Positions 53,166 to 61,657 of a stretch of DNA of 61,657 bases are shown piece by piece. Source of the stretch: Acidimicrobiales bacterium (GTDB lineage: Bacteria > Actinomycetota > Acidimicrobiia > Acidimicrobiales > UBA8190); assembly GCA_030040015.1 (NCBI GenBank), contig JASHUM010000063.1:1-61657 (forward strand). The letters run 5' to 3'. The notes under the pieces are model-generated. The model had not been told where the DNA came from. It did not search any database and was given only the letters and a program-made list of their open reading frames with translations. The translations under genes were made by a program, and so were the position numbers. Position 1 is the first letter of the stretch. Each line of letters starts with the position of its first letter.

Positions 53166-54203
53166 TCAGAGCCTTTCTGCGATGGCGTCGCCGACCTCGG
53201 CCGTCGACGGGAAGGGAGTGCCAGGTGCGTGCTCGGCGACGTAGGCGGACACGGCCTTGGAGAGTCGCTCTGCCGCGTCGGTCTCGCCCAGGTGCTCGAG
53301 CATCATCGCAGCCGAGCGGATGGCGGCGATCGGATTGGCCTGCCCGGTACCGGCGATGTCGTGGGCGGCACCGTGCACCGGCTCGAACAGCGACGGACCG
53401 GTCCGGGCCGGGTTGAGGTTCGCCGAAGCGGCGAACCCGATGCCCCCCGAGACGGCACCGGCGAGGTCGGTGAGAATGTCGCCGAACAGGTTGTCAGTCA
53501 CGATCACGTCGTAGCGACCTGGGTCCTCGACCATGTAGATGCATGCGGCGTCGACGTGGTTGTAGTCGGAGACGACACCCGGATAGTCGTCACCCACTTC
53601 ACGGACCGTGCGCTGCCACAGGTCTCCGGCGAATCCGAGCACGTTCGTCTTGTGCACCAAGGTCAGGCGGCGGCGGGATCGGCGCATGGCCAACTCATAA
53701 GCGAAGCGCACACAGCGCTCCACGCCCATACGGGTGTTGACCGACCCCTGGGTGGCCACCTCGTGGGGGGTGCCCCGGCGCAACACCCCACCTTCGCCGG
53801 CGTAGGAACCTTCGGTGTTCTCCCTGACGACGACGAAGTCACAGTCGGCAGCGAGTGCCCCCGGCACCCCGGTGAAGGGTCGCAGGTTGACGTAGAGGTC
53901 GAGCTCGAAGCGCAGCCGCAGCAGCAACCCGCGCTCGAGAAGGCCGGACGGCACATCGGTCGAACCGACAGGAGGACCCACGGCCCCGAGGAGCACGGCA
54001 TCGAGGCCACGCAGCTCGTCGAGCACGGAATCGGGCAACACCTCACCGGTGCGCAGGTACCGGGAGGCTCCCAGGTCGAAGGGCTCCTGGGCCAGTGACA
54101 CTCCGGCGGCGGCGACCACCTTGAGCGCCTCGGCCAGCACCTCAGGCCCGATGCCGTCCCCGCCGATCACGGCGACCCGGTGACTCCTGCGTGACATCTG
54201 CAC
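53166..54203 (-). CDS. leuB: 3-Isopropylmalate dehydrogenase LeuB
   Basis: A 345-residue beta-decarboxylating dehydrogenase. [18 protein letters not shown] begins it, [12 protein letters not shown] is the substrate loop, and [29 protein letters not shown] and [19 protein letters not shown] are the C-terminal signatures. It serves both leucine and, through citramalate, isoleucine synthesis. The ATG at 54203 is about 100 nt downstream of an attenuator terminator; an ATG two codons later is equally possible. Confidence 0.94.
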   Translation of the reverse strand: MQMSRRSHRVAVIGGDGIGPEVLAEALKVVAAAGVSLAQEPFDLGASRYLRTGEVLPDSVLDELRGLDAVLLGAVGPPVGSTDVPSGLLERGLLLRLRFELDLYVNLRPFTGVPGALAADCDFVVVRENTEGSYAGEGGVLRRGTPHEVATQGSVNTRMGVERCVRFAYELAMRRSRRRLTLVHKTNVLGFAGDLWQRTVREVGDDYPGVVSDYNHVDAACIYMVEDPGRYDVIVTDNLFGDILTDLAGAVSGGIGFAASANLNPARTGPSLFEPVHGAAHDIAGTGQANPIAAIRSAAMMLEHLGETDAAERLSKAVSAYVAEHAPGTPFPSTAEVGDAIAERL

Positions 54204-54310
54204 CCTCTCCCTTCTGATCCTTCAGCCGACTCTGGCACTCCCTGGCTCCCTGACGGTGTCGGCGCCCGGCCGCCGCAGCCCGGAAGACGTCCGTCCCGAG
54301 AAATGAAAAA

Positions 54311-54329
54311 CCGCCCACCAGGTGGACGG
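54311..54329 (-). terminator. Attenuator terminator of the leuB operon
   Basis: On the minus strand CCGTCCA and TGGGCGG form a GC-rich stem around CCTGG, followed directly by TTTTTCATTT (T-run at 54306-54310). It lies between the leader peptide and leuB, so ending here would prevent expression of the whole operon. Confidence 0.8.
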
Positions 54330-54336
54330 TCGGAGA

Positions 54337-54361
54337 GGCGCGCACGGCGGCGGTGCGCGCC
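54337..54361 (-). promoter_or_regulatory. Pause/anti-terminator hairpin of the leuB leader
   Basis: GGCGCGCAC and GTGCGCGCC form a perfect 9-bp stem with a 7-base loop, starting at the stop codon of the leader peptide and ending 7 bp before the terminator. A ribosome stalled in the leader would leave this stem free; a ribosome reaching the stop would cover it. How it competes with the terminator would need folding. Confidence 0.6.
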
Positions 54362-54399
54362 TAGGGAATGACGATTACCAGGTCACTTGCATCGAACAT
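54361..54399 (-). CDS. BCAA leader peptide (MFDASDLVIVIP)
   Basis: A 12-residue leader peptide with GGGAG five nt before the ATG. Five consecutive codons specify Leu, Val, Ile, Val, Ile, followed by Pro and stop, then a 9-bp hairpin and an intrinsic terminator. The codon content matches the products of the genes it precedes (leuB, ilvE, cimA serve leucine, valine and isoleucine). This is the classical layout of ribosome-mediated attenuation. Confidence 0.85.
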   Translation of the reverse strand: MFDASDLVIVIP

Positions 54400-54409
54400 A
54401 CGGTCTCCC

Positions 54410-54438
54410 ATTGTCCCGCCACAGCCCCTGGGCGTCAA
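54410..54438 (-). promoter_or_regulatory. Promoter of the leuB-ilvE-cimA operon
   Basis: On the minus strand TTGACG (54433-54438) and GACAAT (54410-54415) are separated by exactly 17 bp, a strong sigma70-type match. The -10 ends 10 nt before the leader ATG, so the mRNA leader before it must be very short. Confidence 0.7.
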
Positions 54439-54494
54439 CCAGCTGGGCGCCGGCCATGCGGAATCGTGCCTGGCAGCCGGTAGCCTCTGGAGTC

Positions 54495-54989
54495 GTGACC
54501 GAGGACGCCACCCACCTCACCCGGGCCACGTTCGAGCGGCTGCAGGCCGAGTTGGAGGACCTCACCACCCGCGGCCGGGTGGAGATCGCCCGCGCCATCG
54601 AGGCCGCTCGTGCCCTTGGTGACCTGTCCGAGAACGGCGACTACCACGCCGCCAAGGACACCCAAGGGAAGATGGAGGCGAGGATCCGCCAGCTCCAGGC
54701 CACTCTCGCCCGGGCGCAGGTGGTGGAGGAAGGGGCTCGAGGCCCCGGGGCGGGCACGGTGGCAGCCGGCTCCGTGGTAGCCATCCGCTACGAGGGCGAC
54801 GACGAAGTGGAGCACTTTCTCGTCGGGTCGATCGAGGAGCGCCACGACGAGTTGAGCGTGGTCTCCCCGGGCTCGCCGCTGGGCCAGGCCCTGCTGGGCC
54901 GGGCCGCCGGCGACAGGGTCGAGTACGAGGCGCCGGGGGGCAAGCTCAGGGTCGAGGTCGTCGAGGTCTCGGCGCCCGGCCAGCCGTGA
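54495..54989 (+). CDS. greA: Transcription elongation factor GreA
   Basis: A 164-residue GreA. The N-terminal coiled coil carries [18 protein letters not shown], the acidic tip that enters the RNA polymerase channel, and the C-terminal domain has [20 protein letters not shown] and [14 protein letters not shown]. It rescues backtracked polymerase. The GTG at 54495 follows a TAGCCT hexamer by 8 nt, with no clear Shine-Dalgarno sequence, so a leaderless mRNA is likely. leuC begins 13 bp after its stop. Confidence 0.93.
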   Translation: MTEDATHLTRATFERLQAELEDLTTRGRVEIARAIEAARALGDLSENGDYHAAKDTQGKMEARIRQLQATLARAQVVEEGARGPGAGTVAAGSVVAIRYEGDDEVEHFLVGSIEERHDELSVVSPGSPLGQALLGRAAGDRVEYEAPGGKLRVEVVEVSAPGQP

Positions 54990-55002
54990 TACCGGCACGC
55001 CC

Positions 55003-56415
55003 GTGACACCGCGCACCCTCGCCGACAAGGTCTGGGACCGGCACGTCGTCCGCTCGGCACCGGGCGAGCCGGACCTCCTCTTCGTCGACCTCCACCTCGT
55101 GCACGAGGTGACCTCCCCTCAGGCGTTCGACGGCCTGCGCCTGGCCGGGCGGCGGGTGCGGCATCCCGAGCTCACCGTGGCCACGGCCGATCACAACGTC
55201 CCCACCGCCGGACTCGATCATCCGATCGCCGATCCGGTGTCGGCCCGCCAGCTCGAGGTGCTGGCGGCCAATTGCGCCGAGTTCGGCATCACCTGCTACC
55301 CCATGGGACACGCCAACCAGGGCATCGTCCACGTCATCGGGCCCGAGTTGGGTCTCACCCTTCCCGGCATGACGGTGGTGTGCGGGGACAGCCACACCTC
55401 GACCCACGGCGCCTTCGGCGCCCTCGCCTTCGGGATCGGGACCTCGGAGGTGGAACACGTGCTGGCTACGCAAACCCTGCCTCAGCGACGGCCAACCACG
55501 ATGGCAGTGGAGATCGAGGGAGCGCTGCCCTTGGGCTGCACGGCCAAGGACCTCGTGCTCGCCATCATCGGCATCCTGGGGACAGGGGGCGGCATCGGGC
55601 ACGTGATCGAGTACAGGGGCCGCGCCATCCGAGCCCTGTCGATGGAAGGCCGGATGACCGTGTGCAACATGTCGATCGAAGCGGGCGCACGTGCCGGGAT
55701 GATCGCCCCCGACGAGACCACGTTCGAGTACCTGCGCGGAAGGCCACACTCGCCTTCCGGTCAGGCCTGGGACAAGGCGGTGGCGGACTGGGAGGGCCTC
55801 GCCACCGATGCCGGGGCCGGCTTCGACACGAGCGTTCGCGTCGACGTCTCCGAGCTCCGTGCCCACGTCACCTGGGGGACCAACCCCGCGCAGGTGGTCG
55901 CCATCGACGACACCGTGCCCTCGCCCGAGGAGTTCGACCAGCCCGCTGAGCGCGAGGCAGCGGCCAGGGCGCTGACGTACATGGGACTCGAACCCGGCAC
56001 CCCGATGCGGGCCGTTGCTGTCGACACGGTGTTCATCGGATCGTGCACCAACTCCCGGATCGAGGATCTCCGGGAGGCGGCCGCCGTCCTCGAGGGCCGT
56101 CACGTCCGAAACGGCCTCCGGGCCTTGGTGGTGCCGGGCTCCCACAAGGTCAAGGCCGAGGCCGAGGCCGAGGGCCTCGACAAGGTCTTCCTGGCAGCGG
56201 GATTCGAGTGGCGCCAACCGGGATGCTCGATGTGCCTGGCCATGAACCCCGACAAACTGGCGCCCGGGGAGAGGTGCGCTTCGACCTCCAACCGGAACTT
56301 CGAGGGACGCCAGGGCCGCGGCGGCCGGACGCATCTGGTGTCGCCGGCCGTGGCGGCAGCCACGGCGGTGCGCGGGAGCTTCGCCACCCCACAGGACCTG
56401 GAGAGGGCGCCGTGA
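55003..56415 (+). CDS. leuC: 3-Isopropylmalate dehydratase large subunit LeuC
   Basis: A 470-residue aconitase-family protein. [39 protein letters not shown] and GCSMCLAMN give the three cysteines of the [4Fe-4S] cluster, and the C-terminus has [22 protein letters not shown]-type wording. With LeuD it isomerises isopropylmalate and citramalate products. The GTG at 55003 is close behind greA, and the gene shares a GTGA overlap with leuD. No attenuator precedes it. Confidence 0.95.
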   Translation: MTPRTLADKVWDRHVVRSAPGEPDLLFVDLHLVHEVTSPQAFDGLRLAGRRVRHPELTVATADHNVPTAGLDHPIADPVSARQLEVLAANCAEFGITCYPMGHANQGIVHVIGPELGLTLPGMTVVCGDSHTSTHGAFGALAFGIGTSEVEHVLATQTLPQRRPTTMAVEIEGALPLGCTAKDLVLAIIGILGTGGGIGHVIEYRGRAIRALSMEGRMTVCNMSIEAGARAGMIAPDETTFEYLRGRPHSPSGQAWDKAVADWEGLATDAGAGFDTSVRVDVSELRAHVTWGTNPAQVVAIDDTVPSPEEFDQPAEREAAARALTYMGLEPGTPMRAVAVDTVFIGSCTNSRIEDLREAAAVLEGRHVRNGLRALVVPGSHKVKAEAEAEGLDKVFLAAGFEWRQPGCSMCLAMNPDKLAPGERCASTSNRNFEGRQGRGGRTHLVSPAVAAATAVRGSFATPQDLERAP

Positions 56416-57011
56416 AGGCGGTGCGAGTGGTGACCGGCCGGGCCGTCCCTCTCGACCGGTCCGACGTGGACACCGACCAGATCATCCCGTCGGACTGGCT
56501 CAAGCGCGTGGAACGGACCGGCTTCGGGGCAGGGCTCTTCTCCGAATGGCGAGACGACCGGTCCTTCGTCTTGAACGAGGAGCGCTACGCCGGCGCCAAC
56601 ATCCTCGTGGCCGGACCCAACTTCGGGACAGGGTCGTCCCGGGAGCACGCCGTGTGGGCGCTCATGGACTACGGATTCGAGGCGGTGGTGTCGCCGCGTT
56701 TCGCCGATATCTTCCGCAACAACTCGATCAAGCAAGGCCTCCTGCCTGTGGAGGTCGACGCCGAGCTGGGTCGCAGCCTGCTCGACGCAGTGGCCGAAGA
56801 CCCGTCGCTGGAGCTGACCATCGACGTCGGTCGAGGGACGATCGAGGCACCGGCGGCGGCGTTGGCCGGCCCGTTCGACCTACCAGAGTTCGACCGTGAT
56901 CGGCTGCTCAACGGCTGGGACGACATCGGGCTGACGCTGCGCTACGAAGACGCCATCGCCGGGTACGAGCAGACTCGGGCGCCCTGGCTACCGGTCGCTG
57001 CCAGGACGTAG
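56412..57011 (+). CDS. leuD: 3-Isopropylmalate dehydratase small subunit LeuD
   Basis: A 199-residue swivel-domain subunit. [22 protein letters not shown] and [19 protein letters not shown] are the family signatures, and [17 protein letters not shown] follows. The GTG start at 56412 overlaps the leuC stop (GTGA). It completes the isomerase for leucine and citramalate-derived isoleucine. Its 3' end nearly meets the convergent leuA. Confidence 0.95.
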   Translation: MKAVRVVTGRAVPLDRSDVDTDQIIPSDWLKRVERTGFGAGLFSEWRDDRSFVLNEERYAGANILVAGPNFGTGSSREHAVWALMDYGFEAVVSPRFADIFRNNSIKQGLLPVEVDAELGRSLLDAVAEDPSLELTIDVGRGTIEAPAAALAGPFDLPEFDRDRLLNGWDDIGLTLRYEDAIAGYEQTRAPWLPVAART

Positions 57012-57020
57012 AACGCCTCG

Positions 57021-58622
57021 TCAGGGACCGATCTCCACTTCGCGGCGCTCGTTGCGAGCCCTGATCCGCACCAGGCGGTTGACCGCAGCCAGATAGGCAC
57101 GAGCTGAAGCTTCGACCACGTCGGTCGATACGCCTCGGCCCGACACCTTGAGCTCGTCGGCCTCAAGTTGGACGACGACATCACCCAAGGCGTCCACTCC
57201 TCCGGTCACCGAAGAAACGTTGAAGCCGATGAGCTTGGACTGCACGCGGGTCGCCTGCCGGATGGCGCTGCAGGCGGCGTCGATCATGCCGTTGCCCTCT
57301 GCCGCCGCTTCAAGCTTGTCGCCGGTGCGGCTGAGCACCACCCGGGCGCGGGGCATGCCCACCGTGCCGCCCGAGACCTCGAGTGACTCCAGCTGGAAGC
57401 CCTCCACGAGGTCTTGGCCCAGCTCTTCGGCCACGATGGCCTCCACGTCCGCCTCGGTGATCTCCACCTTTCGATCGGCCAATTCCTTGAAGCGGGCAAA
57501 GGCCGCGTTGAGGGCGTCTCCTTGGGCGTGGATGCCCATCTTGGCAAGGGTGTCGGCGAAGGCGTGGCGACCCGAGTGCTTTCCGAGGACGATCTGCCTT
57601 CCCACCTGGCCTACGGAGGCGGCGTCGATGATCTCGTATGTGGACCGATCGGCGAGGACACCGTGCTGGTGGATGCCCGATTCGTGTGCGAACGCGTTCC
57701 GGCCCACGACCGCCTTGTTGTACTGGACGGGGTACCCGGTGAGCCTGGCCACGAGCCTCGAGGCACGTGCCAGCTCCTCGGTGTGCACCGTGGTCGTCAC
57801 GCCGGGGAATTGATCGGGCCGGATGCGCAGGGCCATGACCACCTCTTCCAGGGCGGCGTTGCCGGCGCGCTCGCCCAGGCCGTTGACGCACACCTCGACC
57901 TGGCGGGCACCTGCCTGCACGCCCGCCAGGGTGTTGGCCGTGGCCAGGCCGAGGTCGTTGTGGCAGTGGGTCGAGAGGATGTAGTCCCCAGGGACCTGCC
58001 TTCGGATGTGCTGAATGAGTGCCCCGAAGTCCCAGGGGATCCCGTACCCGACGGTGTCGGGAATGTTCAACGTCGTCGCCCCCGCGTCCACGGCGGCGCT
58101 GAGCACCTCGAGCATGAAATCGAGAGGCGTGCGTGTGGCATCCTGCGGACTGAACTCGACGTCGTCGGTGTGCTCACGGGCCCGCGAGACACCGCTGCGC
58201 GTCTCCGAAATCACCTGAGCCTGGGTCATCTTGAGCATGTGCTCCATGTGCTGGGGGCTGGTCGAGATGAACACGTGGATCCGGGCCTGTGCCGAATCGC
58301 GAAGCGCCTCCCAGCAGCGGTCGACGTCGGCCATGTGGGTTCGGGACAAGCCGCAGATCGCCGGTGCATCGGGCTGGTTGCCCACGCTGCGGGCGATCGA
58401 CTGCACCGCCTCGAAGTCTCCCTGGCTGGCCACGGGGAATCCCGCCTCGATGTAGTCCACGCCGACCCGAGCCAGTTGTTCGGCGATCTCGAGCTTCTCG
58501 GCGGCGTCGAGCGAGATCCCCGGCGATTGCTCGCCGTCGCGCAGGGTTGTGTCGAAGACGGTCAAGTGCCCGGGATCGACCCCGGGCGTGCGCCGGTTGC
58601 CCTCGCCATGGTTCGTCGTCAC
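57021..58622 (-). CDS. leuA: 2-Isopropylmalate synthase LeuA
   Basis: A 533-residue DRE-TIM metallolyase. [18 protein letters not shown] is the signature start, [19 protein letters not shown] gives the HxH metal ligands, [19 protein letters not shown] follows, and the C-terminal LeuA dimer/regulatory domain ([24 protein letters not shown] core) senses leucine. It is the committed step of leucine synthesis. I start at the GTG at 58622, after the attenuator terminator, with GAGGG seven nt upstream; the open frame further upstream runs through the terminator and is not coding. Confidence 0.94.
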   Translation of the reverse strand: MTTNHGEGNRRTPGVDPGHLTVFDTTLRDGEQSPGISLDAAEKLEIAEQLARVGVDYIEAGFPVASQGDFEAVQSIARSVGNQPDAPAICGLSRTHMADVDRCWEALRDSAQARIHVFISTSPQHMEHMLKMTQAQVISETRSGVSRAREHTDDVEFSPQDATRTPLDFMLEVLSAAVDAGATTLNIPDTVGYGIPWDFGALIQHIRRQVPGDYILSTHCHNDLGLATANTLAGVQAGARQVEVCVNGLGERAGNAALEEVVMALRIRPDQFPGVTTTVHTEELARASRLVARLTGYPVQYNKAVVGRNAFAHESGIHQHGVLADRSTYEIIDAASVGQVGRQIVLGKHSGRHAFADTLAKMGIHAQGDALNAAFARFKELADRKVEITEADVEAIVAEELGQDLVEGFQLESLEVSGGTVGMPRARVVLSRTGDKLEAAAEGNGMIDAACSAIRQATRVQSKLIGFNVSSVTGGVDALGDVVVQLEADELKVSGRGVSTDVVEASARAYLAAVNRLVRIRARNERREVEIGP

Positions 58623-58698
58623 CGTTCGTCCCTCACTCTCGTCTTCCGGCCCCTCGGACCGGGCCTGCCGAGGACCGCCGCTCCCGCCCAACAGAAAA

Positions 58699-58723
58699 CC
58701 CCCTGGCCCGGAGGCTCAGGGGG
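58699..58723 (-). terminator. Attenuator terminator of leuA
   Basis: On the minus strand CCCCCTG pairs with CAGGGGG across an 11-base loop, followed by TTTTCTGTT (58690-58698). It lies about 75 nt before the leuA GTG and about 30 nt after the leader stop codon. Confidence 0.8.
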
Positions 58724-58729
58724 CGGCTC

Positions 58730-58753
58730 GGCGAGCGCGATGTGGCGCTCGCC
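58730..58753 (-). promoter_or_regulatory. Pause/anti-terminator hairpin of the leuA leader
   Basis: GGCGAGCGC and GCGCTCGCC form a perfect 9-bp stem with a 6-base loop. It begins 1 nt after the leader stop codon, the same arrangement as in the leuB leader. Confidence 0.6.
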
Positions 58754-58754
58754 G

Positions 58755-58796
58755 TCAGGTAAGCAGCAGCTCCTGGGTGCAGCGGAACTCGCACAT
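58755..58796 (-). CDS. leuA leader peptide (MCEFRCTQELLLT)
   Basis: A 13-residue leader peptide with GGAGGG three nt before its ATG. Three consecutive leucine codons (CTG CTG CTT) lie two codons before the stop, followed by a hairpin and an intrinsic terminator. This is the expected layout for leucine-dependent attenuation of leuA. Confidence 0.85.
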   Translation of the reverse strand: MCEFRCTQELLLT

Positions 58797-58805
58797 GGTC
58801 CCTCC

Positions 58806-58834
58806 ATGCTGGCAAAACCCCGACTCCCGGTCAA
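58806..58834 (-). promoter_or_regulatory. Promoter of leuA
   Basis: On the minus strand TTGACC (58829-58834) and CAGCAT (58806-58811) are 17 bp apart. The -35 is good and the -10 weak. The region is shared with the divergent small membrane protein gene, whose likely -10 is TACCGT at 58840-58845. Confidence 0.5.
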
Positions 58835-58853
58835 GGGGGTACCGTCGCTCCTC

Positions 58854-59063
58854 ATGTCCGTGCTCTTCAGACTGCTACGACGAACGTTCAGGTTGGTGCT
58901 CCTGGCGGGCGTGATCGCCGCTGTGGGCGCCTTGGTGCGAGCCGCACTGGCCCGGATGGCCGGGGAGCCAGGCACTCCTGCGCCTATGGGAACTCCCGCC
59001 GTGCCCATGAGTTTCGACTCGTGGCCGCCGGTTCCCCAAGCGCCCCACCGTTCCCAGACCTGA
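58854..59063 (+). CDS. Small single-pass membrane protein
   Basis: A 69-residue frame with a basic start (MSVLFRLLRRTFRL), one hydrophobic helix (VLLAGVIAAVGALVRAAL) and a proline-rich tail. The ATG lies 8 nt after TACCGT with no Shine-Dalgarno sequence, as for other likely leaderless genes here. It is divergent from leuA. No family is recognised. Confidence 0.5.
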   Translation: MSVLFRLLRRTFRLVLLAGVIAAVGALVRAALARMAGEPGTPAPMGTPAVPMSFDSWPPVPQAPHRSQT

Positions 59064-59117
59064 TCTCGCAACCGAATCACAAGGCGCGCCAGCACGCCCG
59101 CGACGGCTCCAGGAGCG

Positions 59118-60686
59118 TCAGGATGCCGTGATGCGATGGATGTCCACGATGCCGTCGGAGGCCTGCAGAAGCGTGAAGGTGTCGTCGGGGACCCCGCGGT
59201 CCGTGGAGAGCACCATCAACGCCGTGTTGCCCGTGCGTGACGGGCCGACGGCCATGGACGAGATCGACACGCCTGCCTCACCGAGGGCGGTGCCCACCAC
59301 GCCGATCATCCCCGGGCGGTCGTCATTGCGCACCACGAGCATGTGCTCGGCGGGAGGGACTTCCACCACGTGGTCGTCGACCACCACGATGCGAGGCTCC
59401 GAGCGCGGGCCCGACAGGGTGCCGGCGATGGAATGCTCCGCCGAACGCAGCGTCAAGAGGTTGACGTAGTCGCGCGTCGTCGCCGTGGACGCCTCGCGCA
59501 CCACCAGGCCCCGCTCCTCAGCCAGCTGGGGGGCGTTCACGTAGGACACCGGTTCCTCGGTTCCCGCCGCGAAGACACCTTTGAGCACTGCCAAGGTGAG
59601 TATGGAGGGGTTGGCTCCAGCCAGGCCTCCCTGGTACTCCACGTCGAGCCGGTCGGGAATGCCGTCGTTGAGGCAGGCGAAGCACCGTCCTAGCTGCTCC
59701 GCCAAGGGGAGGAACGGCCGCACCACCTCCGACACCTCGGTGGCGGCGACGTTGACGGCGAAGGGCACGAAGTCGCCCGCCAGCGCCAGGTTGACCTGCT
59801 CGGCGATCGTCACACCCGCCTTGTCCTGGGCTTCATGGGTCGAGGCGCCGAGATGGGGGGTGACCACCACGTTCGGCTCCAGGAACAAAGGGGAGTCGGT
59901 GCACGGCTCGGTTGAGAACACATCGAGGGCGGCGCCCCCGACCTGGCCCGATCGCAGGGCTTCGAGTAGTGCGTCCTCGTCCAGGATGCCGCCACGCGCC
60001 GCGTTCACGATGCGGATGCCAGGCTTGGCCTTGGCCAGGATGTCGGCACCGATGAGCCCCGCGGTCTCGGCCGTTTTTGGGAGGTGGATGGTCACGAAGT
60101 CGGACTCCGCCATCAGCTCTTCCAGGGTGAGCAGCTCGACGCCCATCTGTCGTGCCCTCTCGGGGGAGACATAGGGGTCGAATGCGCACAGGCGCATTCC
60201 GAAGGACAGGGCGCGCTGTGCCACCAGGGCGCCGATCCGTCCCAGGCCGACCACCCCCAGCGTCTTGCCGTGCAGCTCCACTCCTTCCCACTTCGATCTC
60301 GCCCACTTCCCCGCCACCAGATCGGCATTCGCTTGAGGGATGTTGCGTGCCTGGGCGAGGAGCAGGGCGACAGCGTGCTCCGCGGCGGAGAGAATGTTCG
60401 ACTGGGGGGCGTTGACGACCATCACCCCGCGTCGCGTGGCAGCCTCCACGTCGACGTTGTCGAGGCCGATGCCGGCCCGGCCGACCACGATCAAGTCGGT
60501 ACCGGCGGCCAGCACGTCATCGGTCACATCGGTCGCCGAGCGGACGATGAGGGCGTGGGCGCCGACGATCGCCTCGATCAGCTGGTCCGGGCTCATCTCC
60601 AGGCGGACGTCGACATCGTGGCCGGCCGACCGGAGGAGCTCCAGACCGCGGTCGGCGAGCTTCTCGCTGACGAGGACGCGGGTCAC
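59118..60686 (-). CDS. serA: D-3-phosphoglycerate dehydrogenase SerA (long form)
   Basis: A 522-residue SerA of the long actinobacterial type. VVGRAGIGLDNVDVEAA, the Rossmann motif VVGLGRIGALVA, the catalytic histidine in VVTPHLGASTHEAQ, then an intervening domain and a C-terminal ACT domain (MLVVRNDDRPGMIGVVGTALGEAGV) that binds serine. It begins serine synthesis from 3-phosphoglycerate. The GTG at 60686 is 2 bp after the aminotransferase stop, so both belong to one operon. Confidence 0.95.
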   Translation of the reverse strand: MTRVLVSEKLADRGLELLRSAGHDVDVRLEMSPDQLIEAIVGAHALIVRSATDVTDDVLAAGTDLIVVGRAGIGLDNVDVEAATRRGVMVVNAPQSNILSAAEHAVALLLAQARNIPQANADLVAGKWARSKWEGVELHGKTLGVVGLGRIGALVAQRALSFGMRLCAFDPYVSPERARQMGVELLTLEELMAESDFVTIHLPKTAETAGLIGADILAKAKPGIRIVNAARGGILDEDALLEALRSGQVGGAALDVFSTEPCTDSPLFLEPNVVVTPHLGASTHEAQDKAGVTIAEQVNLALAGDFVPFAVNVAATEVSEVVRPFLPLAEQLGRCFACLNDGIPDRLDVEYQGGLAGANPSILTLAVLKGVFAAGTEEPVSYVNAPQLAEERGLVVREASTATTRDYVNLLTLRSAEHSIAGTLSGPRSEPRIVVVDDHVVEVPPAEHMLVVRNDDRPGMIGVVGTALGEAGVSISSMAVGPSRTGNTALMVLSTDRGVPDDTFTLLQASDGIVDIHRITAS

Positions 60687-60688
60687 GG

Positions 60689-61657
60689 TCAGTCGGCGCC
60701 TGCGAAGAGCTTGGCCAGACGGGAGACGCCCTCGACCATGGCATCCTCCGACATGGCGTACGACAGGCGCAGGTAGCCCGGTGCCCCGAACGCCTCTCCG
60801 GGGACGACGGCCACCTTCACCTGCTCGATGGCCACTTCCACGATGTCGAGGGAACTCTGGATCAGCTGGCCCCCTACCCGTCGGCCGAACAGGCCGCGGA
60901 CCGACGGGAAGGCGTAGAACGCTCCTTCGGGCTCCACGCACGTGACGCCCTCGCAGTCGTTGAGCATGCGGTGCATGGTGGCGCGCCGGCGGTCGAACAC
61001 GGCGCGCATCTCGGCGACCGCGCCCAGGTCGCCCGAGAGCGCGGCGAGCGCAGCGACCTGAGCCACGTTGTCGACGTTGCCGCAGGAGTGCGACTGGAGA
61101 TTGCCCACGGCCTCAGCCAGGTCGGGCGGGGCGATCAACCAGCCCACCCGCCAACCCGTCATGGCGTAGGTCTTGGCCACCCCGTTGATGACCACGCACC
61201 GCTCGGCCAGTTCGGGCACGACGGTAGGCATGGAGGTGAACGTCCTGTCCCCGTACACCAGGTGCTCGTAGATCTCGTCCGTCACCACCCACAGGCCTCG
61301 TTGGGCCGCCCACCGGCCCACGGCCTCCACCTCCCCTGGCGTGGCAACCGCGCCGGTGGGGTTGTTGGGGGAGACGAACAGGAGGACCTTCGTGGATGGG
61401 GTCCAGGCCTCGTCCAGGGCCCCGACGGTGAGGTGGAAGCCGCTCGTCTCCTCGGTGGGCACGGGGACGGGAACGCCCCCGGCCAGGCCGATGGCCTCTG
61501 GATACGTCGTCCAGAAGGGCGCCGGGACGAGGACCTCGTCACCGGGGTCGAGCAGGGCCATGAAGGTCTCGTAGACGGCTTGCTTGGCGCCGTTGGTGAC
61601 GACGACCTGGGCAGGCGACGCTTCGTACCCAGAGTCACGGGCGGTCTTGGCGACGAT
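60689..61657 (-). CDS. Aspartate/aromatic aminotransferase, C-terminal part (runs off window)
   Basis: A class I PLP aminotransferase whose start lies beyond the window end; 322 residues are visible. [31 protein letters not shown], and the PLP-lysine region [16 protein letters not shown] identify the Igamma subgroup (AspC-like). The C-terminal [11 protein letters not shown] and [20 protein letters not shown] complete the pattern. With serA it may supply the transamination for serine or aspartate; the substrate is uncertain. Confidence 0.9.
   Translation of the reverse strand: MVAKTARDSGYEASPAQVVVTNGAKQAVYETFMALLDPGDEVLVPAPFWTTYPEAIGLAGGVPVPVPTEETSGFHLTVGALDEAWTPSTKVLLFVSPNNPTGAVATPGEVEAVGRWAAQRGLWVVTDEIYEHLVYGDRTFTSMPTVVPELAERCVVINGVAKTYAMTGWRVGWLIAPPDLAEAVGNLQSHSCGNVDNVAQVAALAALSGDLGAVAEMRAVFDRRRATMHRMLNDCEGVTCVEPEGAFYAFPSVRGLFGRRVGGQLIQSSLDIVEVAIEQVKVAVVPGEAFGAPGYLRLSYAMSEDAMVEGVSRLAKLFAGAD

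Overview
The window is 61.7 kb of very GC-rich, densely coded DNA with strong third-position G/C bias. Genes are packed into operons with 4-bp ATGA or GTGA stop/start overlaps, and GTG starts are frequent. Together with a Streptomyces-style Tad pilus locus, mycobacterial-type sterol catabolism genes and many apparently leaderless promoters, this points to an actinobacterium. An Acidimicrobiia-like lineage is my best guess, but it is an inference. I see no rRNA, tRNA, CRISPR array, insertion sequence or phage gene.

The left half (1-20 kb) is mostly lipid catabolism. A fadE26/fadE27-like acyl-CoA dehydrogenase pair reads leftward from a promoter carrying a perfect match to the mycobacterial KstR operator consensus. 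Next come a thiolase, a DJ-1/PfpI protein, an acyl-CoA synthetase, a peroxiredoxin and a large sulfatase. A tightly coupled operon of acyl-CoA synthetase, EthD-like protein and SDR follows, then a DHFR-like reductase and a solo ParB-like protein. The four-gene operon fadE30-ipdF-fadD3-adh (19651 to 14770) looks like the entry steps for breakdown of steroid rings C/D (HIP). A small-gene and housekeeping stretch follows (msrB, two small ORFs, ssb, DUF1015, DHA2 exporter plus MerR).

From 25.2 to 35.2 kb, reading leftward, is an 11-gene Tad/Flp pilus operon: secreted protein, CpaB, CpaE/TadZ, TadA, TadB, TadC, Flp pilin, TadE, TadE2, a TadG-like protein, and a membrane-anchored LysM/BTAD regulator. 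No prepilin peptidase or secretin is present.

From 35.5 to 50 kb there is a SRAP/HMCES protein, then a second lipid/steroid block: an NTF2/ketosteroid-isomerase-like protein, an LLM flavin oxidoreductase and an SDR, divergent from an acyl-CoA synthetase over a second KstR-like box. Two tandem hybrid histidine kinases follow. A hotdog thioesterase, echA19 and fadA5 come next, with a third KstR-like box upstream of fadA5.

The right end (47.9-61.6 kb) is amino-acid biosynthesis. The leuB-ilvE-cimA operon runs on into a small unknown gene, an alpha/beta hydrolase and an acyl-CoA dehydrogenase. It is preceded by a complete transcription attenuator with a 12-residue leader peptide rich in Leu/Val/Ile codons. 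greA-leuC-leuD reads the other way. leuA has its own attenuator with a Leu-Leu-Leu leader peptide. serA and a truncated aspartate aminotransferase close the window. The strongest observations are the three KstR-like boxes placed on promoters of sterol-type genes, the two end-product-matched attenuators, and the fadE30-ipdF-fadD3 operon.
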